64,000 nt of DNA from JASLBX01 sp036374175 (GCA_036374175.1 DASUUH010000125.1:1-64000), one strand, 5' to 3'. Shown: positions 23,985 to 32,791, counted from the stretch's first letter. Notes: generated by a model from the sequence alone, not told the origin. Numbers and translations are program-made.

Positions 23985-24048
23985 CTAAAGGAGTACGAGA
24001 TTGACGTTAGAACGCGAACGCCGTTTCGTCAATAGAGTTCTCTTTTAG
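23985..24048 (-). promoter_or_regulatory. folE promoter flanked by inverted CTAAAnGAG repeats
   Basis: Minus-strand -35 TTGACG (24032-24027), 17-base spacer, -10 TAACGT (24009-24004). CTAAAGGAGTAC at 23985-23996 and its near-inverse GTTCTCTTTTAG at 24037-24048 (10 of 12 matching as inverted copy) lie just outside the -10 and -35. This looks like a pair of operator sites around a regulated promoter; the binding protein is not evident. Confidence 0.5.
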
Positions 24049-24083
24049 AAATGTGCGGAGGCCGCTCACGAGTAGGGAGAACC

Positions 24084-25577
24084 ATGAAAGGTGACTTCAC
24101 GCGGGACTCGTTCGACCACACCCGCCACTACACCCGAGTCGCCATGCAACGAGGCAGGGTGCAACTGGACGCGGACTGGAACGAGCAGGCGTCGATCACT
24201 CAGCACTACCTGCGTACGCTCGCGCTGGACCTGATCGGTCCCTACGGCGGCCCGGTCGGCACCTGTGGATTCGCCGTGATCACGGATCCCGGTCAGGTGG
24301 ACGGGCTGACCGACGCGTACGGGACACCTCTGGACGGCTCGCGCCGGCAGCACATCCGCGAGCGGCTCCGGTCTGGCGACTTTCTTATCGGTGCCGGCCG
24401 CTATTACGTCGACGGGCTGCTGTGCGAGAACGAGGCACCGCTGACGTACACACAGCAGCCCGGCTATCCGTTCACGGACCGCACCGCGCTGGAGAACCTT
24501 GGGTCAGCCGAGCAGGTCCTGATCTACCTCGATGTCTGGGAGCGGCATGTCAGCGCGGCCGAAGATCCCGGCATCGTGGAGGTCGCCCTCGGCGGGCCCG
24601 ACACCTCCACCCGCGTGCAGTTGGTGTGGCAGGTCAAGGTCTTCACCGGCGACGGGCGCGTTGATTGCGGCGATCTCGATGCGCTTCGCCGTACCCACCT
24701 GCCGACCTTGCGGGCCGCGGCGCAATCCGGCTCGCATGCGCGGTACTCCGGCCTGGACAACCGCCTCTACCGGGTCGAGATCCACCGCGGCGGGACCGCC
24801 CGAGCAGCGGGAGCAGAGACCGGCGGCGCGACGTTCAAATGGTCGCGTGAGAACGGCTCCGTCGTGTTCCCGGTGCGCAGCGTGTCGCCAGACAGCGAAA
24901 CCGGGCGCACCACCGTCGAGCTGGCCGCACCCGGCCACGGCCAGGGCACCGCACTGGCCGTCGGCGACCTCGTCGAGCTCGTCGACGACGCGCACACGCT
25001 GCGCGAGGCCGCCGAACCGCTGTTCGTCGTGGCCAGCACCGATCACGATTCGCGCACGTTCGTCCTGACTGGACTCCCCGTCGGCACCACGGGGCAGGGC
25101 CCGCGCCTGCATCCGCTGTTGCGGCGGTGGGACCACGGCGGCGGCGGAGCGAACGCGGACACCGACGCCGGGGGCGCCGTTCTGGTTACCGAAGCCACCG
25201 GAGCCGACGACGGGTGGATCCACCTCAAGGACGGCGTTGTCGTGCAGTTCCCGTCGTCCGGGGAAAGCCGGCCGCAGGAGTACCGCACCGGTGACTACTG
25301 GCTCATCCCGGCGCGAACGGCCACCACTGACGTGGTCTGGCCGCGGCATGAGGTAGCCGGCCGTCCGGTGCCGGCGGCGCGACCGCCGCGCGGCGTTCAG
25401 CATCACTACGCCCCGTTGGCGCTCGCCACCAGGAGTGGCAGCGGCGGCCTGCTCACGGTGACCACCGACTGCCGGTCGGCGTTCGAGCCTCTGCCGCGCA
25501 CGGGCGGGATCACGGCTGGGCGGCCAGGCCGTACCCGGCGTCCCGGGCGCGCGCGACCGCCCCGGCCCGGTCGGTGA
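24084..25577 (+). CDS. DUF6519 protein, C-terminus reading into opposite gene
   Basis: 497 aa from ATG 24084 after AGGGAGA. The start 'MKGDFTRDSFDHTRHYTRVA' and 'MQRGRVQLDADWNEQASI' are the hallmark of DUF6519, a beta-rich domain found in actinobacterial and cyanobacterial proteins of contractile-tail or tail-fibre-like context. The domain ends near 'TTDCRSAFEPLPRTGG'; the last 22 residues are Arg/Pro/Gly-rich and antisense to the response regulator gene (68-base overlap), so the original C-terminus has probably been lost. No tail, sheath or baseplate genes are nearby. Function unknown. Confidence 0.65.
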   Translation: MKGDFTRDSFDHTRHYTRVAMQRGRVQLDADWNEQASITQHYLRTLALDLIGPYGGPVGTCGFAVITDPGQVDGLTDAYGTPLDGSRRQHIRERLRSGDFLIGAGRYYVDGLLCENEAPLTYTQQPGYPFTDRTALENLGSAEQVLIYLDVWERHVSAAEDPGIVEVALGGPDTSTRVQLVWQVKVFTGDGRVDCGDLDALRRTHLPTLRAAAQSGSHARYSGLDNRLYRVEIHRGGTARAAGAETGGATFKWSRENGSVVFPVRSVSPDSETGRTTVELAAPGHGQGTALAVGDLVELVDDAHTLREAAEPLFVVASTDHDSRTFVLTGLPVGTTGQGPRLHPLLRRWDHGGGGANADTDAGGAVLVTEATGADDGWIHLKDGVVVQFPSSGESRPQEYRTGDYWLIPARTATTDVVWPRHEVAGRPVPAARPPRGVQHHYAPLALATRSGSGGLLTVTTDCRSAFEPLPRTGGITAGRPGRTRRPGRARPPRPGR

Positions 25578-26172
25578 CGTGCAGCTTGGTGAAGATGTTC
25601 GACACGTGGTTGCGGACGGTTTTGTCGCTCAGATAGAGCCGACTGGCGATCGCGCCGTTGGTCAGGCCCCGGGCGATCAGCTCCAACACCTCACGCTCGC
25701 GCTCGGTCAGGAACGGAAAGGCGGCCGGGTCGGGCGCGGCGGGAGCGGGGCGCGCCGATGACAGCACGCGGTCGGCGACCTGCGGGTCAAGGATGGCGTG
25801 CCCCGTCGCGACTGCGTCGAGAGCGCGGGCGATGTCGTCCCGGCCGGACTCCTTGAGCAGGTACCCCCGCGCGCCGGCGTCCAAGGCGCTGAACAGCGAG
25901 TCGTCGTCGTCCAGCATGGTCAGCACCAGCACCGCGATACTGGGATGGCGCTCATGTAGTTGACGCGTCGCCTCGACGCCGTTCAGCACCGGCATGTGCA
26001 GATCCATTAATACGACATCAGGTTCGAGGTCGGCCGTTGCCTCGAGCGCTTCGACGCCGTTTGCCGCCTCACCGACCACGGTGTTGCCGGGCAGGCTGCC
26101 GACCATGGCGACAAGGCCCTCGCGGAACATCGGGTGATCGTCGACGACGAGGACCCGCCTGGGCTCAGTCAT
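25510..26172 (-). CDS. NarL/FixJ-type response regulator
   Basis: 220-aa response regulator: receiver domain with acidic pocket 'VVDDHPMFREGL', phosphoacceptor Asp in 'PDVVLMDLHMPVLNGVEA' and Lys in 'GYLLKESGRD'; C-terminal LuxR helix-turn-helix 'LTEREREVLELIARGLTNGA' with 'LYLSDKTVRNHVSNIFTKLH'. It overlaps the kinase gene by 8 bases and would be phosphorylated by it. Converges on the DUF6519 gene. Confidence 0.9.
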   Translation of the reverse strand: MTEPRRVLVVDDHPMFREGLVAMVGSLPGNTVVGEAANGVEALEATADLEPDVVLMDLHMPVLNGVEATRQLHERHPSIAVLVLTMLDDDDSLFSALDAGARGYLLKESGRDDIARALDAVATGHAILDPQVADRVLSSARPAPAAPDPAAFPFLTEREREVLELIARGLTNGAIASRLYLSDKTVRNHVSNIFTKLHVTDRAGAVARARDAGYGLAAQP

Positions 26173-28195
26173 CGTCCACCTCCCAGACCGGCAACCGCGC
26201 GATCACGACAGTGCCCCCGATTTCGGAGGACTCGACGACGAACGTGCCGCCCAACTCCTCGGCTCGCTCCCGCATCGACCGTAGCCCCAACCCGCGACGT
26301 GGCGCTGCCGGTAGGCCGCGGCCGTCGTCGATCACGTGCACCAGCAGTGTCCCGTCGACACGGTGGATCTTGACCGAACACCTGCTCGCGTCCGCGTGCT
26401 TCGCGACGTTAGTGAGCGCTTCGGAAACGATGCGGTATGCCGCAACGTCCACGGCGGCGGGGAGCACTCCCAGGTCGTCGGCGACCTTGACCTCAACCGC
26501 CAACCGACCGGCAGCAAGGCGCCGCGCCTGTTCGCGGACCGCCGCTGCAAGCCCGAGTTCGTCCAGCGCGGCCGGCCGGAGGTTCTCGACCAGGCCGCGT
26601 AGGGTGCGTACCGATTCGCGGATCCGCATCGGCAGGTCACGCAAGACGTCTGCGGACTCTTCACCACCCGCGGCCGCCCGCTCGATCTCGAGGGCCACGG
26701 CGGCCAGCGTCGGGCCGAGCTCGTCATGGAGGTCGCGGCGGATGCGGCGGCGCTCCTCTTCCCGCGCCGCGATGAGCTCGGTCCGGGACCGCTCCAAGTC
26801 GGCGGTGAGCCGCTCGGCGTGTACGGCCACTGCGATCTGCCTGGCGAGGTTGCGTAACAGGCGCAGATCGTCGTCGGAAAGCTGTTCCCCCGGTCCGCGT
26901 GCGCCCACTCGCAGCACGCCGATTGTCTCGCCGCGATAGGTCAGCGGGATACGCGTCTGCGTGGCAGCCGGCTCCCCCGCGCGAGATCGGACCTCGCCGT
27001 AGGCCTCCACAACAACTCCCGACACCCGCAAGGCGCGCCGGACGGCATCGGCCACACCGCCCAACACGCTCGCACCGTCGTGCATCGCGTCGAGTCGCTG
27101 GCTCACCCGGGTCACGGCGGCGTACGGATCGTCCCGGTCGCCGTAGAGCAGACGGTTGACCATTCGCTGAATCCTGGCCCTGGCCGGGACGGCACCGAGG
27201 GCCACCGCGGCAGCGGCGATGACCGGCGCACCTGCGGCGTCGCCGATCAGCCACCGGAATGCGGCGACGATGAGGACGTACGCGATGAGCACGGCCAGCG
27301 ACAGCACGCCGTAGACCAGCGACCGGTTGATGACGACGTCGACATCGAGCAGGCGATAACGAAGCACTGCGACGGCCACCGCCGCCGGCAGTGGCAGCAT
27401 GGCCAGCGTCGCCAGGTGGGTGCCACTAGGCCCACTGGCTATGGCAATCGCCAGCACCACGGTGGTCGCAACTGCGCCGACGACCATCCATTTGATCTGC
27501 TGCCGTTCCATGCCGGCCGAACGGCGGAATCGGACGGCCAGTGCGGCGAACGCGGCTGCGGCGGTTGCGATCAGCAGCACACCACCGGCAACCGTCAACA
27601 CCGGGCCGAGAGCGCTGCCGACCGGATTGGTGGTCGCCACATCGAGCGACACATCGAGTCGGTCGTACGGGGTTGTCGCCCAGCCGACGGCGATCACCAC
27701 TGCGGTCGCGCCGGCGAGCACTGCTACCGGACGCCAGCGATGCGACGGCAATCGCCCGTCGGGAAAGTACAGAACCAGCAGGGCCATGAGCGGGAAGGCC
27801 ACGACCCACACCCAGCCGGTCAGCCACATCGCGAATTCCCAGCCTGACCAGTCGCGAGTGCTACCGGGAAAGCCGTAGACGTACGTTACCTGGCTGAGCG
27901 CCTGGACCACCCCGACGCCGAGGGCGAGCCAACCCAGCACGCTGCGGGGCCGGTACCAGGTCAGCACCGCGCCCAGCGCCGTGAACGTCGCCGCGGACAC
28001 CGCGGTGAACATCCCGAACCCGTCGGCCCGCCGGGCGAACGCCGCGGTTGGATCCACCTGCGCCGCGATCACGGCCGTGACGGCGAACGTCAACCCCACG
28101 AACGCAGTCGCCGCGACGCCCGCACCCCGCAACGCCCGGGGTGGAGCCAGTCGGGCCGGGATTCCGGCTGTCGCAGCGGCGCTCACGCCTGTCAT
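26165..28195 (-). CDS. Membrane sensor histidine kinase (HisKA_3 type)
   Basis: 676 aa from ATG 28195. About ten hydrophobic helices in the first 350 residues, including 'MTGVSAAATAGIPARLAPPR' as N-terminus and 'YRLLDVDVVINRSLVYGVLS' just before the last helices; then a GAF domain ('VRRALRVSGVVVEAYGEVRS'), the HisKA_3 phosphoacceptor 'EEERRRIRRDLHDELGPTLA' and an HATPase with 'EALTNVAKHADASRC', 'IDDGRGLP' and 'GLGLRSMRERAEELGG'. The multi-helix N-terminus without large external loop points to an intramembrane or membrane-state signal. It forms a two-component system with the overlapping response regulator. Confidence 0.9.
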   Translation of the reverse strand: MTGVSAAATAGIPARLAPPRALRGAGVAATAFVGLTFAVTAVIAAQVDPTAAFARRADGFGMFTAVSAATFTALGAVLTWYRPRSVLGWLALGVGVVQALSQVTYVYGFPGSTRDWSGWEFAMWLTGWVWVVAFPLMALLVLYFPDGRLPSHRWRPVAVLAGATAVVIAVGWATTPYDRLDVSLDVATTNPVGSALGPVLTVAGGVLLIATAAAAFAALAVRFRRSAGMERQQIKWMVVGAVATTVVLAIAIASGPSGTHLATLAMLPLPAAVAVAVLRYRLLDVDVVINRSLVYGVLSLAVLIAYVLIVAAFRWLIGDAAGAPVIAAAAVALGAVPARARIQRMVNRLLYGDRDDPYAAVTRVSQRLDAMHDGASVLGGVADAVRRALRVSGVVVEAYGEVRSRAGEPAATQTRIPLTYRGETIGVLRVGARGPGEQLSDDDLRLLRNLARQIAVAVHAERLTADLERSRTELIAAREEERRRIRRDLHDELGPTLAAVALEIERAAAGGEESADVLRDLPMRIRESVRTLRGLVENLRPAALDELGLAAAVREQARRLAAGRLAVEVKVADDLGVLPAAVDVAAYRIVSEALTNVAKHADASRCSVKIHRVDGTLLVHVIDDGRGLPAAPRRGLGLRSMRERAEELGGTFVVESSEIGGTVVIARLPVWEVDDD

Positions 28196-28325
28196 GGTGC
28201 CGCAACTCAGCGCAGTCGGCACGGGACGCCATGTCCCGACCGGGACGGGACGACAACCTCATGACCAGCCCGGATCCGCCGGACGATGCTGTCGGGCGCA
28301 AGCAATCACACATGGGAGGACCGTT

Positions 28326-29000
28326 ATGAGCACACTTGTCACGAGCCGGCGACTCCTCGCCGCCGCCGTCCTGATCGTCCCGCTGCTGATCGGCGTGAAT
28401 GCGCTGTTTCATCCCGCGGTAGAGATAAGCGGAGAAGGGCTGCTTCACGGCGCTCACGAGAACGCCACCGCCTGGTACATCGTGCACATGGTCGCAGCCA
28501 TCGGCGCCATGCTCACGATCGCCGCCGGGGTGGGCCTGCGCACACTTGTCGTCGACCGCGGCCGCCGGCTGGCGAACGTCGCCCTCGCGGCCACGATCGT
28601 GGGTGCACCGTTGCTGGTCATCGGTTTCGTGGCCGAGGCAAGCGTCCTGCGGCTGGCGGCTGGGGTGGACGAGGCGGCCGGTGTAGCCGTCGCGACGGAG
28701 TTCGCAGGTACCCCCGAGTTCTATGTGATCCCGCTAGGCGTCCTGGGCGTCACCCTCGGCAACGTTCTGATGGCGATAGGCCTGCTCAAGGCCCGCGCCG
28801 TACCCCGCTGGGCGGCTGGCCTCTTCATTGCCGGCTGGCTCGCCAGCCTTGCGACGGTTCCCGGCGCGCCCGTGACCCCCGTCATCTACGCCGCCGTCGC
28901 AGTGAGTGCAGCGGTCCTCGCCGGCCGAGTGGCTCGCGGCAGGCTCGCCTACGCGCCGACGCCCGACGATACGAGCCGTCCACAGCCGGTCATGGCCTAG
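28326..29000 (+). CDS. Multi-pass membrane protein, unknown
   Basis: 224 aa with six hydrophobic helices, among them 'LLAAAVLIVPLLIGVNALFH', 'WYIVHMVAAIGAMLTIAAGV' and 'VIPLGVLGVTLGNVLMAIGL'. GGAGGACC stands before ATG 28326. The helix arrangement resembles DUF4386-like actinobacterial membrane proteins; no transport or enzyme motif is visible. It is divergent from the histidine kinase, so it may be a target of that two-component system (inference from position). Ends in a strong hairpin. Confidence 0.65.
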   Translation: MSTLVTSRRLLAAAVLIVPLLIGVNALFHPAVEISGEGLLHGAHENATAWYIVHMVAAIGAMLTIAAGVGLRTLVVDRGRRLANVALAATIVGAPLLVIGFVAEASVLRLAAGVDEAAGVAVATEFAGTPEFYVIPLGVLGVTLGNVLMAIGLLKARAVPRWAAGLFIAGWLASLATVPGAPVTPVIYAAVAVSAAVLAGRVARGRLAYAPTPDDTSRPQPVMA

Positions 29001-29030
29001 GCCGTAGCGGGGTTGGATGGGCACCGGTCC

Positions 29031-29064
29031 GCGGGTGGAACCCATGTTCGCGGGTTCCACCCGC
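29031..29064 (+). terminator. Hairpin terminator after membrane protein gene
   Basis: GCGGGTGGAACCC (29031-29043) pairs perfectly with GGGTTCCACCCGC (29052-29064) over 13 bases, loop of 8 bases. No T-run follows. It lies 30 bases after the stop at 29000 and 41 bases before the sigma-factor start. Confidence 0.65.
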
Positions 29065-29104
29065 CGCGTACGAGACGTCAGGCAGATGGCCGTGCCGTGA
29101 CAAG

Positions 29105-30001
29105 ATGGCCGCCGTGGACAGCGACCGGGTCGAGGTGTTCGAGGCGAACCGGCGAAGGCTGTTCGGCCTGGCCTACCGGATGCTCGGGGAAGCCAGCGAG
29201 GCCGAAGACGTGGTCCAGGATGCGTATCTGCGCTGGGCCACGAGCGTCGACGTTGCCATCCCCGAAGCGTGGCTGACCAAGGTGGTCACCAACCTCTGCC
29301 TGAACCGGCTGACCGCGGCCCGGGCCCGGCGTGAGACGTACATCGGCCCGTGGCTTCCCGAACCGGTCGTCACGACGTCCGGCGAGCTTGGTCCGCTCGA
29401 CACCATCGAGCAGCGAGATTCCATCTCGTTCGGCGTCCTCGTCATGCTGGAGCGGTTGACCCCGCCGGAGCGCGCGGTCTTCATCCTCCGCGAGGCCTTC
29501 GGCCACTCCCACCGCGAGATCGCCGACATCCTGGCCATCGACGAGGCACATTCTCGCCAGTTGCACCGCCGCGCCCGGCAACATATGGGTACGACCCGCC
29601 CACGCTTCGACGCGGACCGGCACCACCGGGATCGGATCGTGCAGAGCCTGTTCACGGCGGTGGCGGAGGGTAACGTCGCACAACTTGAGCGGGTCCTGGC
29701 CGACGACGTGGAGGCCTGGGCCGACGGGGGTGGCCGGGCAGCAGCCAGACGACCGGTCATCGGCCGCGACAAGGTGGCCCGCTACATCGTGGGCCTAAGC
29801 CAGCGTCCGGAAACCGCCAACGCCCGCCCTGTGTTCACCGAGATCAATGGCGAACCTGCTGCGGCGTATTACGACGGCGACGCGTTGATCGGCGTCTCAG
29901 TGCTGGAGATCGCCGGCGACCGCGTGGCCGCCATCCGGCTCACTGTCAACCCGGACAAGCTGGCCTTCGTCGCCCGGCAACTGGGCAGGTCGAACCGGTA
30001 G
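29105..30001 (+). CDS. ECF41-type (SigJ-like) sigma factor with SnoaL-like C-terminal domain
   Basis: 298-aa ECF sigma factor: region 2 'EVFEANRRRLFGLAYRMLGE' with 'ASEAEDVVQDAYLRW', region 4 'LTPPERAVFILREAFGHSHR' and 'EIADILAIDEAHSRQLHRRA', followed by a SnoaL/NTF2-like extension with the ECF41 hallmark 'EAWADGGGRAAARRPVIGRD' and 'LTVNPDKLAFVARQL'. In ECF41 the extension acts as built-in anti-sigma regulator, and targets are usually adjacent DoxX, carboxymuconolactone-decarboxylase or SDR genes. ATG 29105 is used; GTG 29114 is possible. Confidence 0.9.
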   Translation: MAAVDSDRVEVFEANRRRLFGLAYRMLGEASEAEDVVQDAYLRWATSVDVAIPEAWLTKVVTNLCLNRLTAARARRETYIGPWLPEPVVTTSGELGPLDTIEQRDSISFGVLVMLERLTPPERAVFILREAFGHSHREIADILAIDEAHSRQLHRRARQHMGTTRPRFDADRHHRDRIVQSLFTAVAEGNVAQLERVLADDVEAWADGGGRAAARRPVIGRDKVARYIVGLSQRPETANARPVFTEINGEPAAAYYDGDALIGVSVLEIAGDRVAAIRLTVNPDKLAFVARQLGRSNR

Positions 30002-30017
30002 CAGCTCACCTGAGAAG

Positions 30018-30311
30018 TCAGCCGAGTCCGCGGTGGGCGCTCCACAGTGAGCCGGCGCGGGTCGCTGCGTCGGCCACCAGGGCACCAAGCTCAGGGCGGT
30101 CAGGTACCGAGAACGAGACGTACGTGCCGCGGCCACCGCCGGTCGGCCGGCCGTACGCCTTTGCTGCCAGGTGCCCGTCCGGCAGGAGTCGGACGTTGAG
30201 TGTGGTCAGTGTGAACTCCTCGCCGCGGCGGATGTCCGTCCAGCGGAGCTGCTCAGGGATCGTGACGTTGATGGCCAGCGCGCTGACTTCGGGTGTGACA
30301 TCGCTCCCCAC
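30018..30311 (-). CDS. Hypothetical protein
   Basis: 97-aa protein from GTG 30311: 'VTIPEQLRWTDIRRGEEFTL', 'NVRLLPDGHLAAKAYGRPTG' and 'YVSFSVPDRPELGALVADAA'. It reads as a small alpha/beta protein with no membrane segment. It converges on the sigma-factor gene and is 54 bases from the TetR gene stop on the same strand. Not recognised. Confidence 0.5.
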   Translation of the reverse strand: MGSDVTPEVSALAINVTIPEQLRWTDIRRGEEFTLTTLNVRLLPDGHLAAKAYGRPTGGGRGTYVSFSVPDRPELGALVADAATRAGSLWSAHRGLG

Positions 30312-30364
30312 GGACGCATGGTCTCACGCACCCGACCTGCGGCCGCCGGCGTCGATCGAGCTGA

Positions 30365-30937
30365 TCAACCCGTCAAATACCGCTGAATCGTTGGGCCGAT
30401 TTGCTCGACCAGCACGGCACGGCCCAAGGCGACGACGGGCGGCAGTCGCAGGATGTGTCGCGTGAGCGCCAAGCCCAGAAGCTGGCTTGCGATAAGACCG
30501 GCTCGCTGGGACGCCTCGCGCGAATCGCCGACGACCGACGCCACCACCGGCACGAGCTGGCTCGTGAACGTGTATTGCATTCGTTCCCGGGCAGCGTCGT
30601 CGGTCGCTGCGGAACGCAACAGCATCAGCAGGGCGTCGTCAGCTGGATCACCCTCCCACCGTTCGAGGAAGTGCGTTACCAAGACCCTCCCGAGCTCCAT
30701 CCGTAGGACACCAGACACATCTGGCAGGCGCAGGTCGACTTCCACCGCTGCGGCGAATAGCCCCGCTTTGGAGCCGAAGTACCGCATCACCATCGAGGGG
30801 TCGATCCGGGCTTCGGCCGCAATGGCCCGGATCGTCGCCCGGTCGTAGCCGTCGGCGGCAAACCGCACCTGGGCAGCACGCAGGATTGCCGTGCGTGTCG
30901 CGTCTGACCGGCGAGTTCGCACCGTCTCGGGCACCAT
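30365..30937 (-). CDS. TetR family regulator
   Basis: 190-aa TetR protein: HTH 'TRTAILRAAQVRFAADGYDR' with 'ATIRAIAAEARIDPSMVMRY' and 'FGSKAGLFAAAVEVD'; the C-terminal ligand domain ends 'RAVLVEQIGPTIQRYLTG'. The C-terminal arrangement ('FLERWEGDPADDALLMLLRS') matches TetR_C_17-like regulators of detoxification genes. Start ATG 30937; the longer frame covers the operator region. It is divergent to the FAD monooxygenase, with three palindromes between, so autoregulation and repression of that gene are likely. Confidence 0.9.
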   Translation of the reverse strand: MVPETVRTRRSDATRTAILRAAQVRFAADGYDRATIRAIAAEARIDPSMVMRYFGSKAGLFAAAVEVDLRLPDVSGVLRMELGRVLVTHFLERWEGDPADDALLMLLRSAATDDAARERMQYTFTSQLVPVVASVVGDSREASQRAGLIASQLLGLALTRHILRLPPVVALGRAVLVEQIGPTIQRYLTG

Positions 30938-30950
30938 GTCAACGAATGTA

Positions 30951-31027
30951 GGCCAACAACCGTTGACTGCGCGAGTCACCGCGCCGTACGGTTACTGCCA
31001 ACAAGTGTTGGCCAACATACGTTGGCC
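30951..31027. promoter_or_regulatory. Three TetR operator palindromes
   Basis: Site 1 GGCCAACAACCGTTGAC at 30951-30967 (imperfect), site 2 GCCAACAAGTGTTGGC at 30997-31012 (perfect), site 3 GGCCAACATACGTTGGCC at 31010-31027 (perfect). All share the half-site GCCAAC/GTTGGC. Site 1 is next to the TetR start, sites 2 and 3 overlap by 3 bases and lie 22 bases before the monooxygenase start. Confidence 0.8.
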
Positions 31028-31048
31028 CTCATTGCCGGGAGGTAGCCG

Positions 31049-32281
31049 ATGACATCTCGGCCAAACGACGTCATCGTTGTCGGAGCACGTGCGGCCGGCG
31101 CAGCGACGGCGTTGCTGCTCGCGCGCACCGGACTGCGGGTGCTCGTCGTCGACCGGGTCCGGTTCCCGAGCGACACGCTCTCCACACACGCGATCCAGAT
31201 CACCGGCGTTTCCAGATTGCGACGGTGGGGGCTAATAGAACAACTCCGTGCCGCCGGCACCCCAGCCACCCGCGAGGTCCGGTTCGATCTCGAGTACACG
31301 GCGCTGCGCGGCCGGTTCCCCGAATACGACGGTGTCGACGCGCTCCTATGCCCGCGGCGAACGGTACTGGATGCCATCCTCGTCGACGCTGCCCGCGAGG
31401 CCGGCGCCGAGGTGCGCGAGAACATCACCGTCGAGGCGCTCACTTGGGGCGAGAACCGGGTAACGGGGATTCGCGCCCGCGAACGGGCCGGTTCTCTGTT
31501 CGAAGAGCGAGCCGCGCTTGTCGTCGGCGCGGACGGTAAACACTCGCTCGTCGCGGGCGCAGTCAACGCGCCTACCTACCGGCACGTGCCCGTGTCGACC
31601 TTCGCTAGCTACACGTACTGGTCGGGCGTCGACGGCACTGGCGAGATCTACCAGCGGCCCGGCCGCGCAGTCGTGGCGGCCTTTCCGACAAACGACGATC
31701 TCACTGTCATCTTCGTCTCGGCGCCGCTCGCAGACTTCCCGACCTTCCGAACCGACGTGGAAGGGCACTACCTCAAAGTCCTCGACCTATGTGGCGATCT
31801 CGGGGACCGCGTACGCAGCGGCCAACGGGCCGAACGATTCCGCACGACGCCCGATCTGCCGCACCAGTTTCGCGTCCCGTTCGGCCCTGGATGGGCGCTC
31901 GTCGGTGACGCCGGGCTGGTTCTGGACCCCATCAGCGCGCAGGGCATCAGCCAGGCTTTTCGCGACGCCGAACTGTTCGCTGACGCCGTGGCCACAGCTC
32001 GGGCAGCAGGCGAGCCGCTCGACGCGCGGTTGGCGACCTACCACCGTCAGCGCGACGCCGCGGCCGGCCCCATCGACGAGTTCACGACCCGGCTCGCAAC
32101 GTTCGCGCCGCCCAGTGAACGTGAGCGGCTGCTGATGTCCACGATCGCGGAGCGGCCGGACCAAGTCCGCACATTCCTCGGTGTGTTCGCGGGAGCAGTC
32201 CCGTCCGACCAGCTCTTTTCCATCCGATCGGCGATACGGCTACTTGGCGTGCGGCGCCTGATCACGCGCACCAGAGCGTGA
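31049..32281 (+). CDS. FAD-dependent monooxygenase (PHBH fold)
   Basis: 410-aa flavoprotein: FAD motif 'VIVVGARAAGAATALLLART', substrate-side 'CPRRTVLDAILVDAAREAGA', DG motif 'ALVVGADGKHSLVAGAV' and GD motif 'WALVGDAGLVLDPISAQGIS'. The N-terminal 'GARAAGAA' replaces the common GxGxxG, which is usual in the geranylgeranyl-reductase/halogenase-like branch. Expected reaction: hydroxylation or reduction of an aromatic or polyketide substrate. GGGAGG precedes ATG 31049. Controlled, by position of operators, by the divergent TetR; possibly a detoxifying enzyme. Confidence 0.85.
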   Translation: MTSRPNDVIVVGARAAGAATALLLARTGLRVLVVDRVRFPSDTLSTHAIQITGVSRLRRWGLIEQLRAAGTPATREVRFDLEYTALRGRFPEYDGVDALLCPRRTVLDAILVDAAREAGAEVRENITVEALTWGENRVTGIRARERAGSLFEERAALVVGADGKHSLVAGAVNAPTYRHVPVSTFASYTYWSGVDGTGEIYQRPGRAVVAAFPTNDDLTVIFVSAPLADFPTFRTDVEGHYLKVLDLCGDLGDRVRSGQRAERFRTTPDLPHQFRVPFGPGWALVGDAGLVLDPISAQGISQAFRDAELFADAVATARAAGEPLDARLATYHRQRDAAAGPIDEFTTRLATFAPPSERERLLMSTIAERPDQVRTFLGVFAGAVPSDQLFSIRSAIRLLGVRRLITRTRA

Positions 32282-32359
32282 CCGGGATCACATCCGCGAC
32301 TGTCACGTCTCGGCCCACCACCCGGTTCAAGAGGTGTCGAGCACGAAAGGAGTACTCAA

Positions 32360-32791
32360 GTGAGTCGTTCGGCCCGTGACCTGTACGTCCCGCCGATCAT
32401 CGGCGTTGCCGCGCTGTTCAACGCCGGCACCGGGCTGTGGGCCTTTGCCAGCCCACAGTCGTTCTACGACCTGATCGCCACCTATCCCCCGTACCACGCC
32501 CACTTCCTCCGAGATATCGGCGCGTTCCTGCTTGGTCTCGGAGTCGCCATGATCGCTGCGCTCGTCTGGCGCGACGTCGCATTCGTCGTGTTGCTGGGCG
32601 GCAGCGTCGCTGCCGGGTTCCACTGGGTATCGCACATGATCGACCGCCACCATGGCGGAACCGGCCTCGACCCCTTGCTGACCGGTGTGTTCGCGCTTCT
32701 GCTGCTCGCCGGCCTGGTGCTGCGCGCGTCCGCACGCCATGGCGACGCACCGGCCGAAGTCACCGCCACAGCCGAAGGGGTACGGCAATGA
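32360..32791 (+). CDS. Small four-TM membrane protein
   Basis: 143 aa with four hydrophobic helices: 'YVPPIIGVAALFNAGTGLWA', 'FLRDIGAFLLGLGVAMIAAL', 'AFVVLLGGSVAAGFHWVSHM' and 'PLLTGVFALLLLAGLVLRAS'. The pattern 'H.LRDIG.F.LG.G' resembles DUF4345/DoxX-like proteins. GAAAGGAG lies 9 bases before the start GTG 32360. It overlaps the next gene by ATGA. A pair of a DoxX-like membrane protein and an NAD(P)-binding reductase is a common target set of ECF41 sigma factors, one of which lies 2.4 kb away. Confidence 0.65.
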   Translation: MSRSARDLYVPPIIGVAALFNAGTGLWAFASPQSFYDLIATYPPYHAHFLRDIGAFLLGLGVAMIAALVWRDVAFVVLLGGSVAAGFHWVSHMIDRHHGGTGLDPLLTGVFALLLLAGLVLRASARHGDAPAEVTATAEGVRQ

